NCBI RefSeq assembly: GCF_001598255.1
Contig: NZ_BCYP01000024.1
Span: forward strand, 124,001-188,000
DNA from: Mitsuaria chitosanitabida ATCC BAA-476 = NBRC 102408
Lineage (GTDB): Bacteria; Pseudomonadota; Gammaproteobacteria; Burkholderiales; Burkholderiaceae_C
DNA: 64,000 nt
Reading direction: 5' to 3'
Below, piece after piece: positions 50,735-60,320 of the stretch; the stretch's first letter is position 1; each line of letters opens with the position of its first letter. The notes beneath the pieces were generated by a model. The model had not been told where the DNA came from. It made no database searches and saw nothing but the letters and a program-made list of their open reading frames with translations. A program made the translations under genes and the position numbers.

Positions 50735-53035
50735 TCAGACGGGCGTTGCCGCTGCCGGAGCCGCCTTGACCAGCCGGACCGGGATGGACTTGTACGACGG
50801 CGTCCCGCTCTCCTCGTCGATGTCGTCCAGCGGCGCGAGCACGTTGGCCTCCGGGTAGTAGGCCGCGACGGAGCCGCGCGCGATCTCGTACTCGATCACG
50901 GTGATGCCGGGCAGGCGCAGCGCGCGGCCGTCGGCCAGGGTCTCGATGTCGACGAGGTCCCCGTGCGCCAGGCCCTGCGCGGCGAGGTCCTCCGGATGCA
51001 TGAACAGCACGTCGCGCCGGCCGAAGACGCCGCGGTAGCGGTCGTCCAGCCCGTAGACCGTGGTGTTGTACTGGTCGTGGCTGCGGATGGTGACCAGCCG
51101 CAGCGCGTCCTCGGCCCAGGGCTGGTAGCGCTCGCGCACGCCGCGGAAGACCGAGAACATCGCCTTGCCCGTCGGCGTGGGCCAGACGCGCTCGGTCGGC
51201 GGCAAGGGCATGCGGAAGCCGCCGGGCACGCGGATGCGGGCGTTGTAGTCGTCGAAGCCGGGCAGGGTGCGTTCGATCAGGTCACGGATGCGGTCGTAGT
51301 CCTCGATCAGCGACAGCCAGTCGACGCGGCTCGCCGGCAGCGTCGCGCGCGCCAGCCCGGCGACGATGGCGGGCTCCGAGCGCAGTTGCGCCGACGCCGG
51401 GCGCAGACGGCCCGCCGACGCGTGGACCATGGACATCGAGTCCTCCACGGTGATGGACTGCGCGCCGGTGGCCTGCACGTCGAGCTCGGTGCGGCCGAGC
51501 ACCGGCAGCAGATAGGTCTCCTGGCCGACCAGCAGATGCGACCGGTTGAGCTTGGTGCCGAGGTGGACGCTGAGCTCGAGCGACCGCATCGCCGGATAGC
51601 AGCGCTCGGGATCCGGCAGCGAGACGGCGAAGTTGCCGCCCAGGCAGATCAGCGCCTTCGCCTGGCCGGCCTCCATCGCCCGGATCGCGCGGACCGCGTC
51701 ATGGCCGTGCTCGCGCGGCGGCGTGAAGCCGAAGACCTGCTCCAGGCGGTCGAGGAACTCGGCGGCCGGCTTCTCGGTGATGCCCACCGTGCGGTTGCCC
51801 TGCACGTTGGAGTGACCGCGCAGCGGGCAGATGCCGGCGCCGGGCTTGCCGATGTTGCCGCGCATCAGCAGCAGGTCCGCGATCAGGCGCACGTTGGCGG
51901 TGCCGGTGTTGTGCTGGGTGACGCCCATGCCGTAGCAGACGATGGTCGCCTTGGACTTGGCGTAGGCCTGGGCGACCTGCTCCAGCGCGATGCGCCGCAG
52001 GCCGCTCTCCTGGACGATGTCGGCCCAGGACGTCGCGTGCAACTCCTCGACCAGTGCGTCGAAGCCCTGCGTGTGCTCGGCGATGAAGGCGCGATCGAGC
52101 ACGCCGCCGCCCTGGCCATTCCCGGCGTCCAGCGCCAGCAGCGCCTTCATGACGCCCTTGAGCGCCGCCGCGTCGCCGCCGGCCCGCACCTGCAGATAGG
52201 TCGAGGCGATGTCGGTGGACCCGTAGGTCGCCATCTCCACGACGTTCTGCGGATCGGCGAAGCGCTCCAGCGCGCGCTCGCGCAGCGGGTTGAACACGAT
52301 GATGGGCACGCCGCGCCGGGCCGCCTCGTGCAGCGTGCCCATCATCCGCGGGTGGTTGGTGCCGGGGTTGTGGCCGATGGAGAGGATCAGCTCGGTCTCG
52401 TCGAAATCGGCCAGCGACACCGTGCCCTTGCCGATGCCGATGGACTGCGGCAGGCCGACGCTGGTGGCCTCGTGGCACATGTTGGAGCAGTCGGGGAAGT
52501 TGTTGGTGCCGTACTCGCGGGCGAAGAGCTGGAACAGGTAGGCGGCCTCGTTGGAGGCGCGGCCGGAGGTGTAGAACTCGACGCGGTCCGGCGAGTCCAT
52601 GGCGCGCAGGCGCTCGCCGATGCGGGCGAAGGCCTCGTCCCAGCCGACCGGCAGGAACTTGTCCGACGCGGCGTCGTAGCGCAGGGGATCCGTGAGGCGG
52701 CCGAGGTTCTCCAGCGTGTAGTCGGACATCGCCAGCAGCTCGGTCACGGTGTGCCGGGCGAAGAACTCGGGCGTGACGCGCTTGCTGGTGGCCTCCCAGG
52801 TGACGGCCTTGGCGCCGTTCTCGCAGAACTGGAAGGTGGACTTGTGCTCCTTGTCGGGCCAGGCGCACCCGGGGCAATCGAAGCCGCTGGGCTGGTTGGT
52901 CCGCATCAGGACGATGGGCGCGGTGACGATCTCCATCTGCTGGCGCACCGCCTTGGCGGTGGCCTGCAACGCCCCCCAACCACCGGCCGGACCGTCGTAG
53001 GGGCGGATGCCGGGAACTTCGCGACGCTTGCTCAT
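50735..53035 (-). CDS. FdhF/YdeP-type molybdopterin oxidoreductase
   Basis: 766 residues from ATG 53035. It is a cytoplasmic molybdenum bis-MGD enzyme of the YdeP branch: TNQPSGFDCPGCAWPDKEH (limited iron-sulfur ligands), GWDEAFARIGERL, FYTSGRASNEAAYLFQLFAREYGTNNFPDCSNMCHEATS in sequence segments, then ILSIGHNPGTNHPR, GGNFAVSLPDPE and the C-terminal VTIRSHDQYNTTVYGLDDRY cofactor region. YdeP of Escherichia coli is linked to acid resistance; the reaction is unknown. It is followed by a bestrophin gene in the same unit and is divergent from a MoeA-like gene 342 bases away. Confidence 0.92.
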   Translation of the reverse strand: MSKRREVPGIRPYDGPAGGWGALQATAKAVRQQMEIVTAPIVLMRTNQPSGFDCPGCAWPDKEHKSTFQFCENGAKAVTWEATSKRVTPEFFARHTVTELLAMSDYTLENLGRLTDPLRYDAASDKFLPVGWDEAFARIGERLRAMDSPDRVEFYTSGRASNEAAYLFQLFAREYGTNNFPDCSNMCHEATSVGLPQSIGIGKGTVSLADFDETELILSIGHNPGTNHPRMMGTLHEAARRGVPIIVFNPLRERALERFADPQNVVEMATYGSTDIASTYLQVRAGGDAAALKGVMKALLALDAGNGQGGGVLDRAFIAEHTQGFDALVEELHATSWADIVQESGLRRIALEQVAQAYAKSKATIVCYGMGVTQHNTGTANVRLIADLLLMRGNIGKPGAGICPLRGHSNVQGNRTVGITEKPAAEFLDRLEQVFGFTPPREHGHDAVRAIRAMEAGQAKALICLGGNFAVSLPDPERCYPAMRSLELSVHLGTKLNRSHLLVGQETYLLPVLGRTELDVQATGAQSITVEDSMSMVHASAGRLRPASAQLRSEPAIVAGLARATLPASRVDWLSLIEDYDRIRDLIERTLPGFDDYNARIRVPGGFRMPLPPTERVWPTPTGKAMFSVFRGVRERYQPWAEDALRLVTIRSHDQYNTTVYGLDDRYRGVFGRRDVLFMHPEDLAAQGLAHGDLVDIETLADGRALRLPGITVIEYEIARGSVAAYYPEANVLAPLDDIDEESGTPSYKSIPVRLVKAAPAAATPV

Positions 53036-53377
53036 GGGGGGACCTCGGGATCGGTGAAGGAGGGAAGGAGACGATGGCCCGCATGGTGCGGTCGATCGGG
53101 CCGTCGCGGAGAGCACAGATGGCCGCCGCGTCGGAGAACACAGTTCATGGTCGGCGCCCCGCGCCCTCTCCGCCATCGGCGGGGATCGCCGTGTCCATCG
53201 GACTTCTCCGACGACGGCCTCGGGGGCGTCCGAGCGTCCTGACGGCCGAGATCCCTGTCCCGTGGTCCCGCGCGACTGTGCGCTGACGATCGGCCGCCGA
53301 CTGTGCTCTTTGGAAGCGGAACGGCGTCCCCATCATTCAGCAACCGCCATATCCAAAGGCCCCGAGCCGCCTCTCCC
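53036..53377. other. long divergent intergenic region, no clear element
   Basis: The 342 bases separate the YdeP-type and MoeA-like genes and must hold both promoters. I see no strong -35/-10 pair. Short sequences GAGCACAG (53111-53118) and its complement CTGTGCTC (53301-53308), with two similar CACAG/CTGTG pairs between, may be scattered half-sites, but the spacing is too long for one operator. No convincing small gene is visible. Confidence 0.4.
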
Positions 53378-54328
53378 ATGCTGGTTGCCGAAGACCTCCC
53401 CGAGTGCCGCGCGATGCCCGGCCGCGTCCACACCGTGCAGCAGATGCGTCATGCGCAGCTGAAGCTGATCGCCCCTGCCGCGCCGCCGGCGACCCACCAG
53501 GAACTGCCGCTGACCGCCGCGATCGGTCATGTGCTGGCGCGCCGCACCCTGGTCGCGGACACGAACGGCCGCAGCCATGCGCTGGAGGCGGGGACCCGGC
53601 TGGACTGGTATCACCTGCCGCGCCTGGCCGCCCAGGGGCAGGCGACCTTGCCGGTGTTCCTGCCGCTGCACGTGGGTCTGGTCGTCATGCGGTCGCGCGC
53701 CGCGGGGCCTTGCGGCGACGAGGAGCGCGCCGGGCTGGCGTTGGTGATGGAGGCGCTCGGGCAACTGGGGGCGAGCTCGGTCGTCGCGGTGGCATCGGGG
53801 GAGGCGCGATCCGAGGCCCCGGCGTTGCGGCGCGCCGCGCGGCATTGCGACCTGCTCGTCGTGATCGACACCGGCGCGGCGGACGGGCACTCGCTCCGCG
53901 CCGGTGGCCCCGGACGTGGCGGACGAGGAGACGCGCGCGCGGCGACGGGCCTGCCGATGCCGGCGATGCTGGCCGTCGACGGCCGGCCCTGCGTGGTGCT
54001 GCCGTACGACTGGCGCGAGGCGCTGGGCGCGTTCGTGGCCTTCGTCGCGCCGCTGGTGCGGCGGATGCAGGGGCGGACCGAGGAGATCGCGCCGCTGCGC
54101 ACCGCGCTGGACGCCGGGCTGGGCGCGCAGCCGATCGGTCGTTTGCTGACCTGCGTCAGCGCGTCCGGCCACGGCGACGCGGTGCGCGTGCGGCCGGTGT
54201 CCCCCGCCGCGGGCCCGTTGCCGCGGCGCCTGGACGGGATCGCCGGCATCGCGTGGGCCGCGGACGAGCTCCAGAGCGAGATGGGCCGCGCGGTGGCCTA
54301 CCTGCCGCTGATCGAGTCCCTGCATTGA
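53378..54328 (+). CDS. degenerate MoeA-like protein
   Basis: 316 residues from ATG 53378 (ATG 53413 possible). The order of elements follows MoeA: an N-terminal ELPLTAAIGHVLARRTLVAD, a domain resembling MoeA domain III (GLVVMRSRAAG, MEALGQLGASSVVAVASGEARSEAPALRRA, CDLLVVIDTG, PCVVLPYDWREALGAFVAFVAPLVRRMQGR) and a C-terminal part. The motifs that matter in true MoeA are altered: TGDEL becomes SRAAG, SGGVS becomes DTGAA and LPGNP becomes LPYDW. It is therefore probably not a molybdenum insertase but may be an accessory or cofactor-binding protein for the divergent molybdoenzyme. Confidence 0.6.
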   Translation: MLVAEDLPECRAMPGRVHTVQQMRHAQLKLIAPAAPPATHQELPLTAAIGHVLARRTLVADTNGRSHALEAGTRLDWYHLPRLAAQGQATLPVFLPLHVGLVVMRSRAAGPCGDEERAGLALVMEALGQLGASSVVAVASGEARSEAPALRRAARHCDLLVVIDTGAADGHSLRAGGPGRGGRGDARAATGLPMPAMLAVDGRPCVVLPYDWREALGAFVAFVAPLVRRMQGRTEEIAPLRTALDAGLGAQPIGRLLTCVSASGHGDAVRVRPVSPAAGPLPRRLDGIAGIAWAADELQSEMGRAVAYLPLIESLH

Positions 54329-54351
54329 GCGCGCGGCTACGATGCCGCCCC

Positions 54352-55011
54352 ATGACCGCGCTCTCTCCCCGCCCCACCGCCTTCATGATCGACCTCGACG
54401 GCACGCTCGTCGACACGCTCGGTGACTTCGTCGCCGTGCTGAACCGGGTGCTGTCCGACCTGGCCCTGCCCGCCGTCGATCGCGGCTTCGTCGAGCACAC
54501 GATCGGGCAGGGCAGCGAGCACCTGATCCGCAGCGTCCTCACCGAGGTCGGCGCGCCGCAGGCGCTGTACGAGGAAGCCTGGGCGCTCTACCAGCGTCAT
54601 TACGAGACGCTCAACGGCACGCATGCCGAGGTCTATCCGGGGGTGATCGAGGGGCTGGAGGCGCTGCGCGCGCTGGGCCTGCCGATGGCCTGCCTGACCA
54701 ACAAGCCGGCGGCCTTCGCGCGCGAGCTGCTCAAGCGCAAGGGACTCGATCGCTACTTCGACCGCGTCTTCGGCGGCGACGACTTCGAGCGCAAGAAACC
54801 CGATCCGCTGCCGCTGATCAAGACCTGCGAGGCGCTGGGCTCGGTGCCCGGGACGACCTGGATGGTGGGCGACTCCAGCAACGACGCGCGCGCCGCGCGG
54901 GCCGCCGGCTGCCCGATCGCGCTGGTGAGCTACGGCTACAACCACGGTCAGCCGATCGCCGACGTGCCAGCGCAGCGCCACATCGACCGGATCGACGAGC
55001 TGCTGCGCTGA
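54352..55011 (+). CDS. gph: phosphoglycolate phosphatase
   Basis: 219 residues, HAD superfamily. Motif I is MIDLDGTLVDT (nucleophile D), motif II ACLTNKPAAF, motif III lysine in KRKGLDRYFDRV/ERKKPDPLP and motif IV VGDSSNDARAARAAG. It removes phosphate from 2-phosphoglycolate produced by DNA repair or photorespiration-like metabolism. In many Burkholderiales gph sits between rpe and trpE; here it still precedes the trp genes but is separated from them by the reverse-strand chalcone-isomerase-like gene. Confidence 0.92.
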   Translation: MTALSPRPTAFMIDLDGTLVDTLGDFVAVLNRVLSDLALPAVDRGFVEHTIGQGSEHLIRSVLTEVGAPQALYEEAWALYQRHYETLNGTHAEVYPGVIEGLEALRALGLPMACLTNKPAAFARELLKRKGLDRYFDRVFGGDDFERKKPDPLPLIKTCEALGSVPGTTWMVGDSSNDARAARAAGCPIALVSYGYNHGQPIADVPAQRHIDRIDELLR

Positions 55012-55079
55012 GGCCGCGTCGCGGCCTGGTCAGGAAGAGGGGGCGCGACGGCGAGACCGCCGCGCGACGGCGGGGCCGC

Positions 55080-55721
55080 CTACTTGCTGCCGCCCATCAG
55101 GGCCGTCTTGAGGCTGTTGTCGGCGGGGGACTTGCCGATCCAGATCTTCAGCAGGGCGTTGAAGAACTCGGGTTCCTTGATCGGCTCGCCCGGCACCACC
55201 GCGCCGTTGACGAAGATCACCGTGCCGGTGCCCGGGATGTAGTCCACGCCGAAGCTCTCGCCGCTCTTGAGCTTCTTCTTCTGCACGAAGATCTCCGACA
55301 TGCGCAGCACGCCGTTGATCGAGCGACCGAACTCGTCGCGCGTGGTGTTCTGCTCCATGCCCTTGGTGAAGAGCTTGCCCAGCTCCTCGCCGTCGATGTC
55401 GCGCAGCATCTGGATGTGCATGCGCTTGGGACCGGTGTTGGCCAGGATCGCCTCGGGCGTGGTCGCCTTGGCGTTCATGTACAGGCCGGCCGTGTAGACC
55501 TTGAAGATCGCCTTGTAGCGGATGCCGGCGCCGTTGAGGCCCAGCTTCTGGCCGGCGACCTCGACCGTGGCCGGGTACTTCACGCCGGCGAGTTCCACCG
55601 GCGCGGCGGTGTCCGCCGAGGTGGACGATCCCTGCGCCGCCACGGGCAGCGCGGTGGACAGCGACACCGCCGACAGGGCGGCGGCGCTCAGGACCGCGAG
55701 GACATTGCGCTTGGACATCAT
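55080..55721 (-). CDS. periplasmic chalcone-isomerase-like protein
   Basis: 213 residues from ATG 55721 (or 55718), preceded by GAAGGAGA. A signal peptide ends near residue 29 (TALPVAAQ). The mature part has the chalcone-isomerase-like fold: VELAGVKYPATVEVAGQKLGLNGAGIRYK, FKVYTAGLYMNA, QMLRDIDGEELGKLFTKGM and IPGTGTVIFVNG. Bacterial members are not known to act on flavonoids; they may bind fatty acids or have another periplasmic role. It interrupts the gph-trpE neighbourhood on the opposite strand. Confidence 0.88.
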   Translation of the reverse strand: MMSKRNVLAVLSAAALSAVSLSTALPVAAQGSSTSADTAAPVELAGVKYPATVEVAGQKLGLNGAGIRYKAIFKVYTAGLYMNAKATTPEAILANTGPKRMHIQMLRDIDGEELGKLFTKGMEQNTTRDEFGRSINGVLRMSEIFVQKKKLKSGESFGVDYIPGTGTVIFVNGAVVPGEPIKEPEFFNALLKIWIGKSPADNSLKTALMGGSK

Positions 55722-55820
55722 GTCTCCTTCCCTCGTGGAGGATCGACCGGCTCCCATGCCGGTTCTGGCCGCGCAGTATCCGCCAACCGCACGGGGCCGG
55801 GACATCCGGGATCGTCCTGC

Positions 55821-55826
55821 TACACT
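55821..55826 (+). promoter_or_regulatory. candidate -10 element of the trp promoter
   Basis: TACACT lies 10 bases before the trp leader start codon. If it is the -10 box, transcription would begin near 55833, leaving only about four untranslated bases before the leader ATG. No good -35 hexamer is seen at the usual distance. This is position-based evidence only. Confidence 0.4.
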
Positions 55827-55836
55827 GCGCCGCACC

Positions 55837-55917
55837 ATGTTCATCACGCGCAAGCACATCAAGGGGTCGAACGACCGGGGAGCCTGGCCCTGGCGATCCT
55901 GGCACGACTTCACCTGA
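55837..55917 (+). CDS. trpL: trp operon leader peptide
   Basis: A 26-residue frame (MFITRKHIKG..., ending HDFT) with the cluster W-P-W-R-S-W near its end, three tryptophans in six residues, located 181 bases upstream of trpE on the same strand. Trp-rich leader peptides let ribosome stalling sense charged tRNA-Trp. No Shine-Dalgarno sequence precedes the ATG and a likely -10 box is very close, so the leader may be translated from a near-leaderless mRNA. The peptide itself needs no function beyond its translation. Confidence 0.82.
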   Translation: MFITRKHIKGSNDRGAWPWRSWHDFT

Positions 55918-56098
55918 AGCCGCCTGCTGCTTGCCACCCGCCGTCCACCCTCTCTCCCCGGACGCGGGACACCGTCACATTTCCTCTGCACCCTACCGGA
56001 TGGGGCAGGTCCAACAGGCGACCTGAGACTGCGCTTGCGCGCGTCGCGTCACGTGTTCACCACGGACCGCGCGCCGCAATCACGAGAGGTTTGACGAC
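55918..56098 (+). promoter_or_regulatory. trp attenuator region
   Basis: Between trpL and trpE lie several alternative pairings. CAGGTC (56006-56011) pairs with GACCTG (56020-56025) around an 8-base loop. CGCCTG just after the leader stop (55922-55927) can instead pair with CAGGCG (56015-56020), and ACCTG at the leader stop with CAGGT. A weaker CACCC/GGGG hairpin lies at about 55989-56006. Mutually exclusive structures next to a Trp-codon cluster fit attenuation, but there is no long U run, so the switch could act on termination or on trpE translation. Confidence 0.55.
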
Positions 56099-57583
56099 GT
56101 GATCACCGAACTGGAATTCCAAAGCCTGGCCGCCGACGGCTACAACCGCATCCCCCTCCTCAGCGAAGCCTTCGCCGACCTCGAGACGCCGCTGTCGCTG
56201 TATCTCAAGCTCTGCGCCGGCAACGGCCCCGGCCGCCACAGCTTCCTGCTGGAATCGGTCGTGGGGGGCGAGCGCTTCGGCCGCTACTCCTTCATCGGCC
56301 TGCCGGCCCGCACCGTCCTCAAGAGCGAGGGCACGACCATCCGCGTCATCCGCGACGGCGCGGTGATCGAGACCCACGAGGGCGATCCGCTCGCCTTCAT
56401 CGAGTCCTACCAGCAGCGCTTCAAGGTCGCGCTGCGGCCCGGCATGCCGCGTTTCTGCGGCGGTCTGGCCGGCTACTTCGGCTACGACGCGGTGCGCTAC
56501 ATCGAGCCGCGCCTGGCCGACTCCACGCCCGAGGGCGGCCTGCCCACGCCCGACGTGATGCTGCTGCAGTGCGAGGAACTCGCCGTCATCGACAACCTGT
56601 CGGGCAAGCTGTACCTGATCGTCTACGCGGACCCGTCGCAGCCCGAGGCCTACTTCCGCGCCAAGAAGCGGCTCACCGAGCTCAAGGACAAGCTGAGCTA
56701 CTCCGTGGCCGCGCCGCGCGTGGCTCGCGGCCAGGCGCATCCGGTGGAGCGCGAGTTCGCCAAGGCCGACTTCCTGGCGTCCGTCGACAAGGCCAAGGCG
56801 TACATCGCCTCCGGCGACTGCATGCAGATCGTCTTCGGCCAGCGCCTGAAGAAGCGCTACACCGAGTCGCCGCTGAGCCTGTACCGCGCGCTGCGCTCGC
56901 TCAACCCCAGCCCCTACATGTACTTCTACGACATGGGGGACTTCCAGATCGTCGGCGCCTCGCCCGAGATCCTGGTGCGACAGGAGCAGACGCCCGATGG
57001 CCGCAAGGTCACCATCCGCCCGCTGGCCGGCACGCGTCCGCGCGGCGGCACGCCGGAGCAGGACCAGGCGCTGGAAGTCGAGCTCAAGGCCGATCCGAAG
57101 GAGCGCGCCGAGCACCTGATGCTGATCGACCTGGCGCGCAACGACATCGGCCGCATCGCGCAGACGGGTAGCGTCAAGGTCACCGACGCCTTCGCGGTGG
57201 AGCGCTACTCGCATGTGATGCACATCGTCAGCAACGTCGAGGGCATCCTCAAGCCGGGCGTCGGCAACATGGACGTGTTCCGCGCCAGCTTCCCGGCGGG
57301 CACCCTGTCGGGCGCGCCCAAGATCCGCGCGATGGAGATCATCGACACGCTGGAGCCGGTCAAGCGCGGCATCTACGGCGGCGCCTGCGGCTACCTGAGC
57401 TTCGGCGGCGACATGGACCTGGCCATCGCGATCCGCACCGGCGTGGTCATGGACCAGGTGCTGTACGTGCAGGCGGCGGCGGGCATCGTGGCCGATTCGG
57501 TGCCCGAGCTTGAATGGAAGGAAACCGAGGCCAAGGCGCGCGCGCTGCTGCGCGCCGCGGAGCTGGTCGAAGAAGGTTTCTGA
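56099..57583 (+). CDS. trpE: anthranilate synthase component I
   Basis: 494 residues from GTG 56099 (GAGAGG upstream). It converts chorismate to anthranilate with TrpG supplying ammonia. The N-terminal part has PLSLYLKLC and [18 protein letters not shown] (feedback-site region). The chorismate-utilising domain has [59 protein letters not shown] and [18 protein letters not shown]. It is the first structural gene of the trp operon, behind the leader peptide. trpG follows after 20 bases. Confidence 0.97.
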   Translation: MITELEFQSLAADGYNRIPLLSEAFADLETPLSLYLKLCAGNGPGRHSFLLESVVGGERFGRYSFIGLPARTVLKSEGTTIRVIRDGAVIETHEGDPLAFIESYQQRFKVALRPGMPRFCGGLAGYFGYDAVRYIEPRLADSTPEGGLPTPDVMLLQCEELAVIDNLSGKLYLIVYADPSQPEAYFRAKKRLTELKDKLSYSVAAPRVARGQAHPVEREFAKADFLASVDKAKAYIASGDCMQIVFGQRLKKRYTESPLSLYRALRSLNPSPYMYFYDMGDFQIVGASPEILVRQEQTPDGRKVTIRPLAGTRPRGGTPEQDQALEVELKADPKERAEHLMLIDLARNDIGRIAQTGSVKVTDAFAVERYSHVMHIVSNVEGILKPGVGNMDVFRASFPAGTLSGAPKIRAMEIIDTLEPVKRGIYGGACGYLSFGGDMDLAIAIRTGVVMDQVLYVQAAAGIVADSVPELEWKETEAKARALLRAAELVEEGF

Positions 57584-57603
57584 GGCTGAGGACGGAGAAC
57601 GAC

Positions 57604-58188
57604 ATGCTGCTGATGATCGACAACTACGACAGCTTCACCTTCAACCTGGTGCAGTACTTCGCCGAGCTTGGCGCCGACGTGAAGACGGTGCGCAACGACC
57701 AGATCACGCTGGACGAGATCGCGGCGCTCAAGCCGACCCATCTGGTGCTCTCGCCCGGTCCCTGCACGCCCAAGGAAGCGGGCGTGTGCGTGCCCGCGAT
57801 CCAGCGCTTCATCGGCCAGCTGCCCATCCTGGGCGTGTGCCTGGGCCACCAGAGCATCGGTGCCGCGCTGGGCGGGAACATCATCCGCGCCAAGGTGCAG
57901 ATGCATGGCAAGTCCTCGACCATCGCCACCGACCGGCAAGGCGTGTTCACTGGACTGCCGGAACGCTTCGACGTGATCCGCTATCACTCGTTGGCGATCG
58001 AGGAGTCCTCGCTGCCCGCCGAGCTGGAGATCAGCGCCCGCACCGACGACGGCGAGATCATGGGCGTGCGCCACCGCGCGCTGGCCGGGACCGCGACGCC
58101 GCTGGAGGGCGTGCAGTTCCACCCTGAATCCATCCTGTCCGAGCACGGTCACGCGATGCTCAAGAACTTCCTGGAGTTGGCGCGATGA
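57604..58188 (+). CDS. trpG: anthranilate synthase component II (glutamine amidotransferase)
   Basis: 194 residues, class I glutamine amidotransferase. It releases ammonia from glutamine for Trp[17 protein letters not shown] starts the fold. The triad is the cysteine in [10 protein letters not shown], with the histidine and glutamate in [29 protein letters not shown] is the oxyanion region. A GGAG-type site precedes ATG 57604. Its stop overlaps the start of the threonine aldolase gene (ATGA). Confidence 0.97.
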   Translation: MLLMIDNYDSFTFNLVQYFAELGADVKTVRNDQITLDEIAALKPTHLVLSPGPCTPKEAGVCVPAIQRFIGQLPILGVCLGHQSIGAALGGNIIRAKVQMHGKSSTIATDRQGVFTGLPERFDVIRYHSLAIEESSLPAELEISARTDDGEIMGVRHRALAGTATPLEGVQFHPESILSEHGHAMLKNFLELAR

Positions 58189-59264
58189 ATGCAACCACGA
58201 ATGCGGCGGTGAACATGGACCGCGCGAAGGTCGTCGACCTGCGCAGCGACACCGTCACCCAGCCGACCGCCGCGATGCGCGCGGCGATGGCCGCGGCCCC
58301 GCTGGGCGACGACGTCTTCGGCGATGACCCCAGCGTCAACGCGCTGCAGACGGCGCTGGCGGAGCGGCTGGGCTTCGAGGCCGGGCTGTTCATGCCGACC
58401 GGCACGCAGAGCAATCTGGCCGCGCTGATGGCGCATTGCGAGCGCGGCGACGAGTACATCGTCGGCCAGTACGCCCACACCTATCGCTGGGAGGGCGGCG
58501 GTGCGGCGGTGCTGGGATCGATCCAGCCGCAGCCGCTGAATCACGCGGCCGACGGCTCGCTGCCGCTGGCCGACATCGAAGCCAACATCAAGCCCGATGA
58601 CCCGCACTTCGCGCGGACGCGCTTGCTGGCGCTGGAGAACACCATCGGCGGGAAGGTTCTGCCCATGGGCTATCTGGCCCAGGCCTCCGAGCTGGCCCAG
58701 CGCCACGGCCTGTCGCGGCATCTCGACGGCGCGCGGCTGTTCAACGCGGCGGTCGCCGTGGCGGCCGCCGAGGGCGGCGATCCCTATGCGGCCGCGAAGC
58801 GCATCTGCTCCCACTTCGACAGCGTGTCGGTGTGCTTCTCCAAGGGCTTGGGCGCGCCGGCGGGCTCCATGCTGTGCGGCTCGCGCGAGCTGATCCGGCG
58901 CGCGCGGCGCGCTCGCAAGATGCTCGGTGGCGCGATGCGGCAGACGGGTGTGCTCGCGGCGGCGGCGCATCATGCGCTGGACCATCACGTCGCGCGACTG
59001 GGCGAGGATCACGTGCTCGCGACGCGTCTGGCCGCGGGGCTGCAAGGGCTGCCCGGTCTGACGGTGGAGGCGCCGCAGACCAACATGGTGTTCTGCGATG
59101 TGGACAAGGAGATCGCGACCCAGCTGGTCGCGCATCTGAAGCGCGAGGGCGTGTTGTCGACGGGGCTCTACAAGCTGCGCTTCGTGACCCACCTCGACGT
59201 GGATGCCGAGGGCGTCGACCGCGCGATCGCGGCGACGCGCCGCTTCTTCCAAGCCCAGGCCTGA
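58185..59264 (+). CDS. ltaE: low-specificity L-threonine aldolase
   Basis: 359 residues, PLP fold type I. It splits threonine or allo-threonine to glycine and acetaldehyde. [74 protein letters not shown] and the lysine in [16 protein letters not shown] are diagnostic. It is inserted between trpG and trpD with an overlapping start, so it is expressed with the trp genes. The link to tryptophan synthesis is unclear; glycine and serine metabolism could connect through serine use by tryptophan synthase. An alternative start lies at ATG 58215. Confidence 0.92.
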   Translation: MNATTNAAVNMDRAKVVDLRSDTVTQPTAAMRAAMAAAPLGDDVFGDDPSVNALQTALAERLGFEAGLFMPTGTQSNLAALMAHCERGDEYIVGQYAHTYRWEGGGAAVLGSIQPQPLNHAADGSLPLADIEANIKPDDPHFARTRLLALENTIGGKVLPMGYLAQASELAQRHGLSRHLDGARLFNAAVAVAAAEGGDPYAAAKRICSHFDSVSVCFSKGLGAPAGSMLCGSRELIRRARRARKMLGGAMRQTGVLAAAAHHALDHHVARLGEDHVLATRLAAGLQGLPGLTVEAPQTNMVFCDVDKEIATQLVAHLKREGVLSTGLYKLRFVTHLDVDAEGVDRAIAATRRFFQAQA

Positions 59265-59276
59265 TCGGAGACCGCC

Positions 59277-60317
59277 ATGCCCATCACCGACAACGAAGCC
59301 CTCGTCCGCGTCATCGAGCATCGCGAGATCTTCCATGACGAGATGCTGGCGCTGATGCGCCGGATCATGAGCGGCGAGATCTCGCCCGTGACCGCGGCGG
59401 CCATCCTGATCGGCCTGCGCGTCAAGAAAGAGACCATCGGCGAGATCACCGCCGCCGCGCAGGTGATGCGCGAGTTCTCGGTGAAGGTGCCGATCGCGCC
59501 GGGGCCGCACCTGGTCGACGTCGTCGGCACCGGCGGCGACGGCGCGCACACCTTCAACATCTCGACCTGCTCGATGTTCGTCGCGGCCGCGGCGGGCGCG
59601 CAGGTGGCCAAGCACGGCAACCGCAGCGTGTCCTCGAAGACCGGCAGCGCCGATGTCCTCGAGGCGCTGGGCGTCACGCTGTCGCTGCCGCCGCAGGCGG
59701 TGGCGCAGTGCGTGGAGCAGACCGGCATCGGTTTCATGTTCGCGCCCAACCACCATCCGGCGATGAAGAACATCGCGCCCGTCCGCAAGGAGCTGGGCGT
59801 GCGCACCATCTTCAACATCCTGGGCCCGCTGACCAATCCGGCGGGCGCGCCCAACATCCTGATGGGCGTGTTCCATCCGGACCTGGTGGGCATCCAGGTC
59901 CGCGTGATGCAGCGCCTGGGCGCGGAGCACGCGGTCGTGGTGTACGGGAAGGACGGGATGGACGAGATCTCGCTGGGCGCGGCCACGATGGTGGGCGAGC
60001 TCAAGAACGGCGAGATCCGCGAGTACGAGATCCATCCCGAGGACTTCGGCATGCCCATGGTCGCGAGCCGCAACCTGCGGGTGAGCGGACCGGAGGAGAG
60101 CCGCAAGATCCTGCTGGGCGTGCTGGGCAACGAGCCCGGCGCGGCGCGCGACATCGTGCTGCTGAACGCCGGCGCGACGCTGTATGCGGCCAATGTGGTC
60201 GAGTCCATCGCCGACGGCATCGCGAAGGCGCGTGTGGCGATCGAGTCCGGCGCGGCGCGCGCCAAGCTCGACCAGTTCGTCGCCGAGACGCAGCGGCAAG
60301 CCGCGGCGCAGTCCTGA
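59277..60317 (+). CDS. trpD: anthranilate phosphoribosyltransferase
   Basis: 346 residues. It transfers phosphoribosyl from PRPP to anthranilate. The N-terminal helical part ([35 protein letters not shown] split over helices), the PRPP loop [74 protein letters not shown] and [12 protein letters not shown] are typical of the family. It follows the threonine aldolase by 12 bases with GGAGACC as ribosome site and is separated from trpC by two hairpins. Confidence 0.97.
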   Translation: MPITDNEALVRVIEHREIFHDEMLALMRRIMSGEISPVTAAAILIGLRVKKETIGEITAAAQVMREFSVKVPIAPGPHLVDVVGTGGDGAHTFNISTCSMFVAAAAGAQVAKHGNRSVSSKTGSADVLEALGVTLSLPPQAVAQCVEQTGIGFMFAPNHHPAMKNIAPVRKELGVRTIFNILGPLTNPAGAPNILMGVFHPDLVGIQVRVMQRLGAEHAVVVYGKDGMDEISLGAATMVGELKNGEIREYEIHPEDFGMPMVASRNLRVSGPEESRKILLGVLGNEPGAARDIVLLNAGATLYAANVVESIADGIAKARVAIESGAARAKLDQFVAETQRQAAAQS

Positions 60318-60320
60318 TCA

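Noticed and set aside
53111..53308. Inverted GAGCACAG/CTGTGCTC pair as an operator
   Set aside because: Arms are about 180 bases apart and short; similar CACAG words recur by chance.
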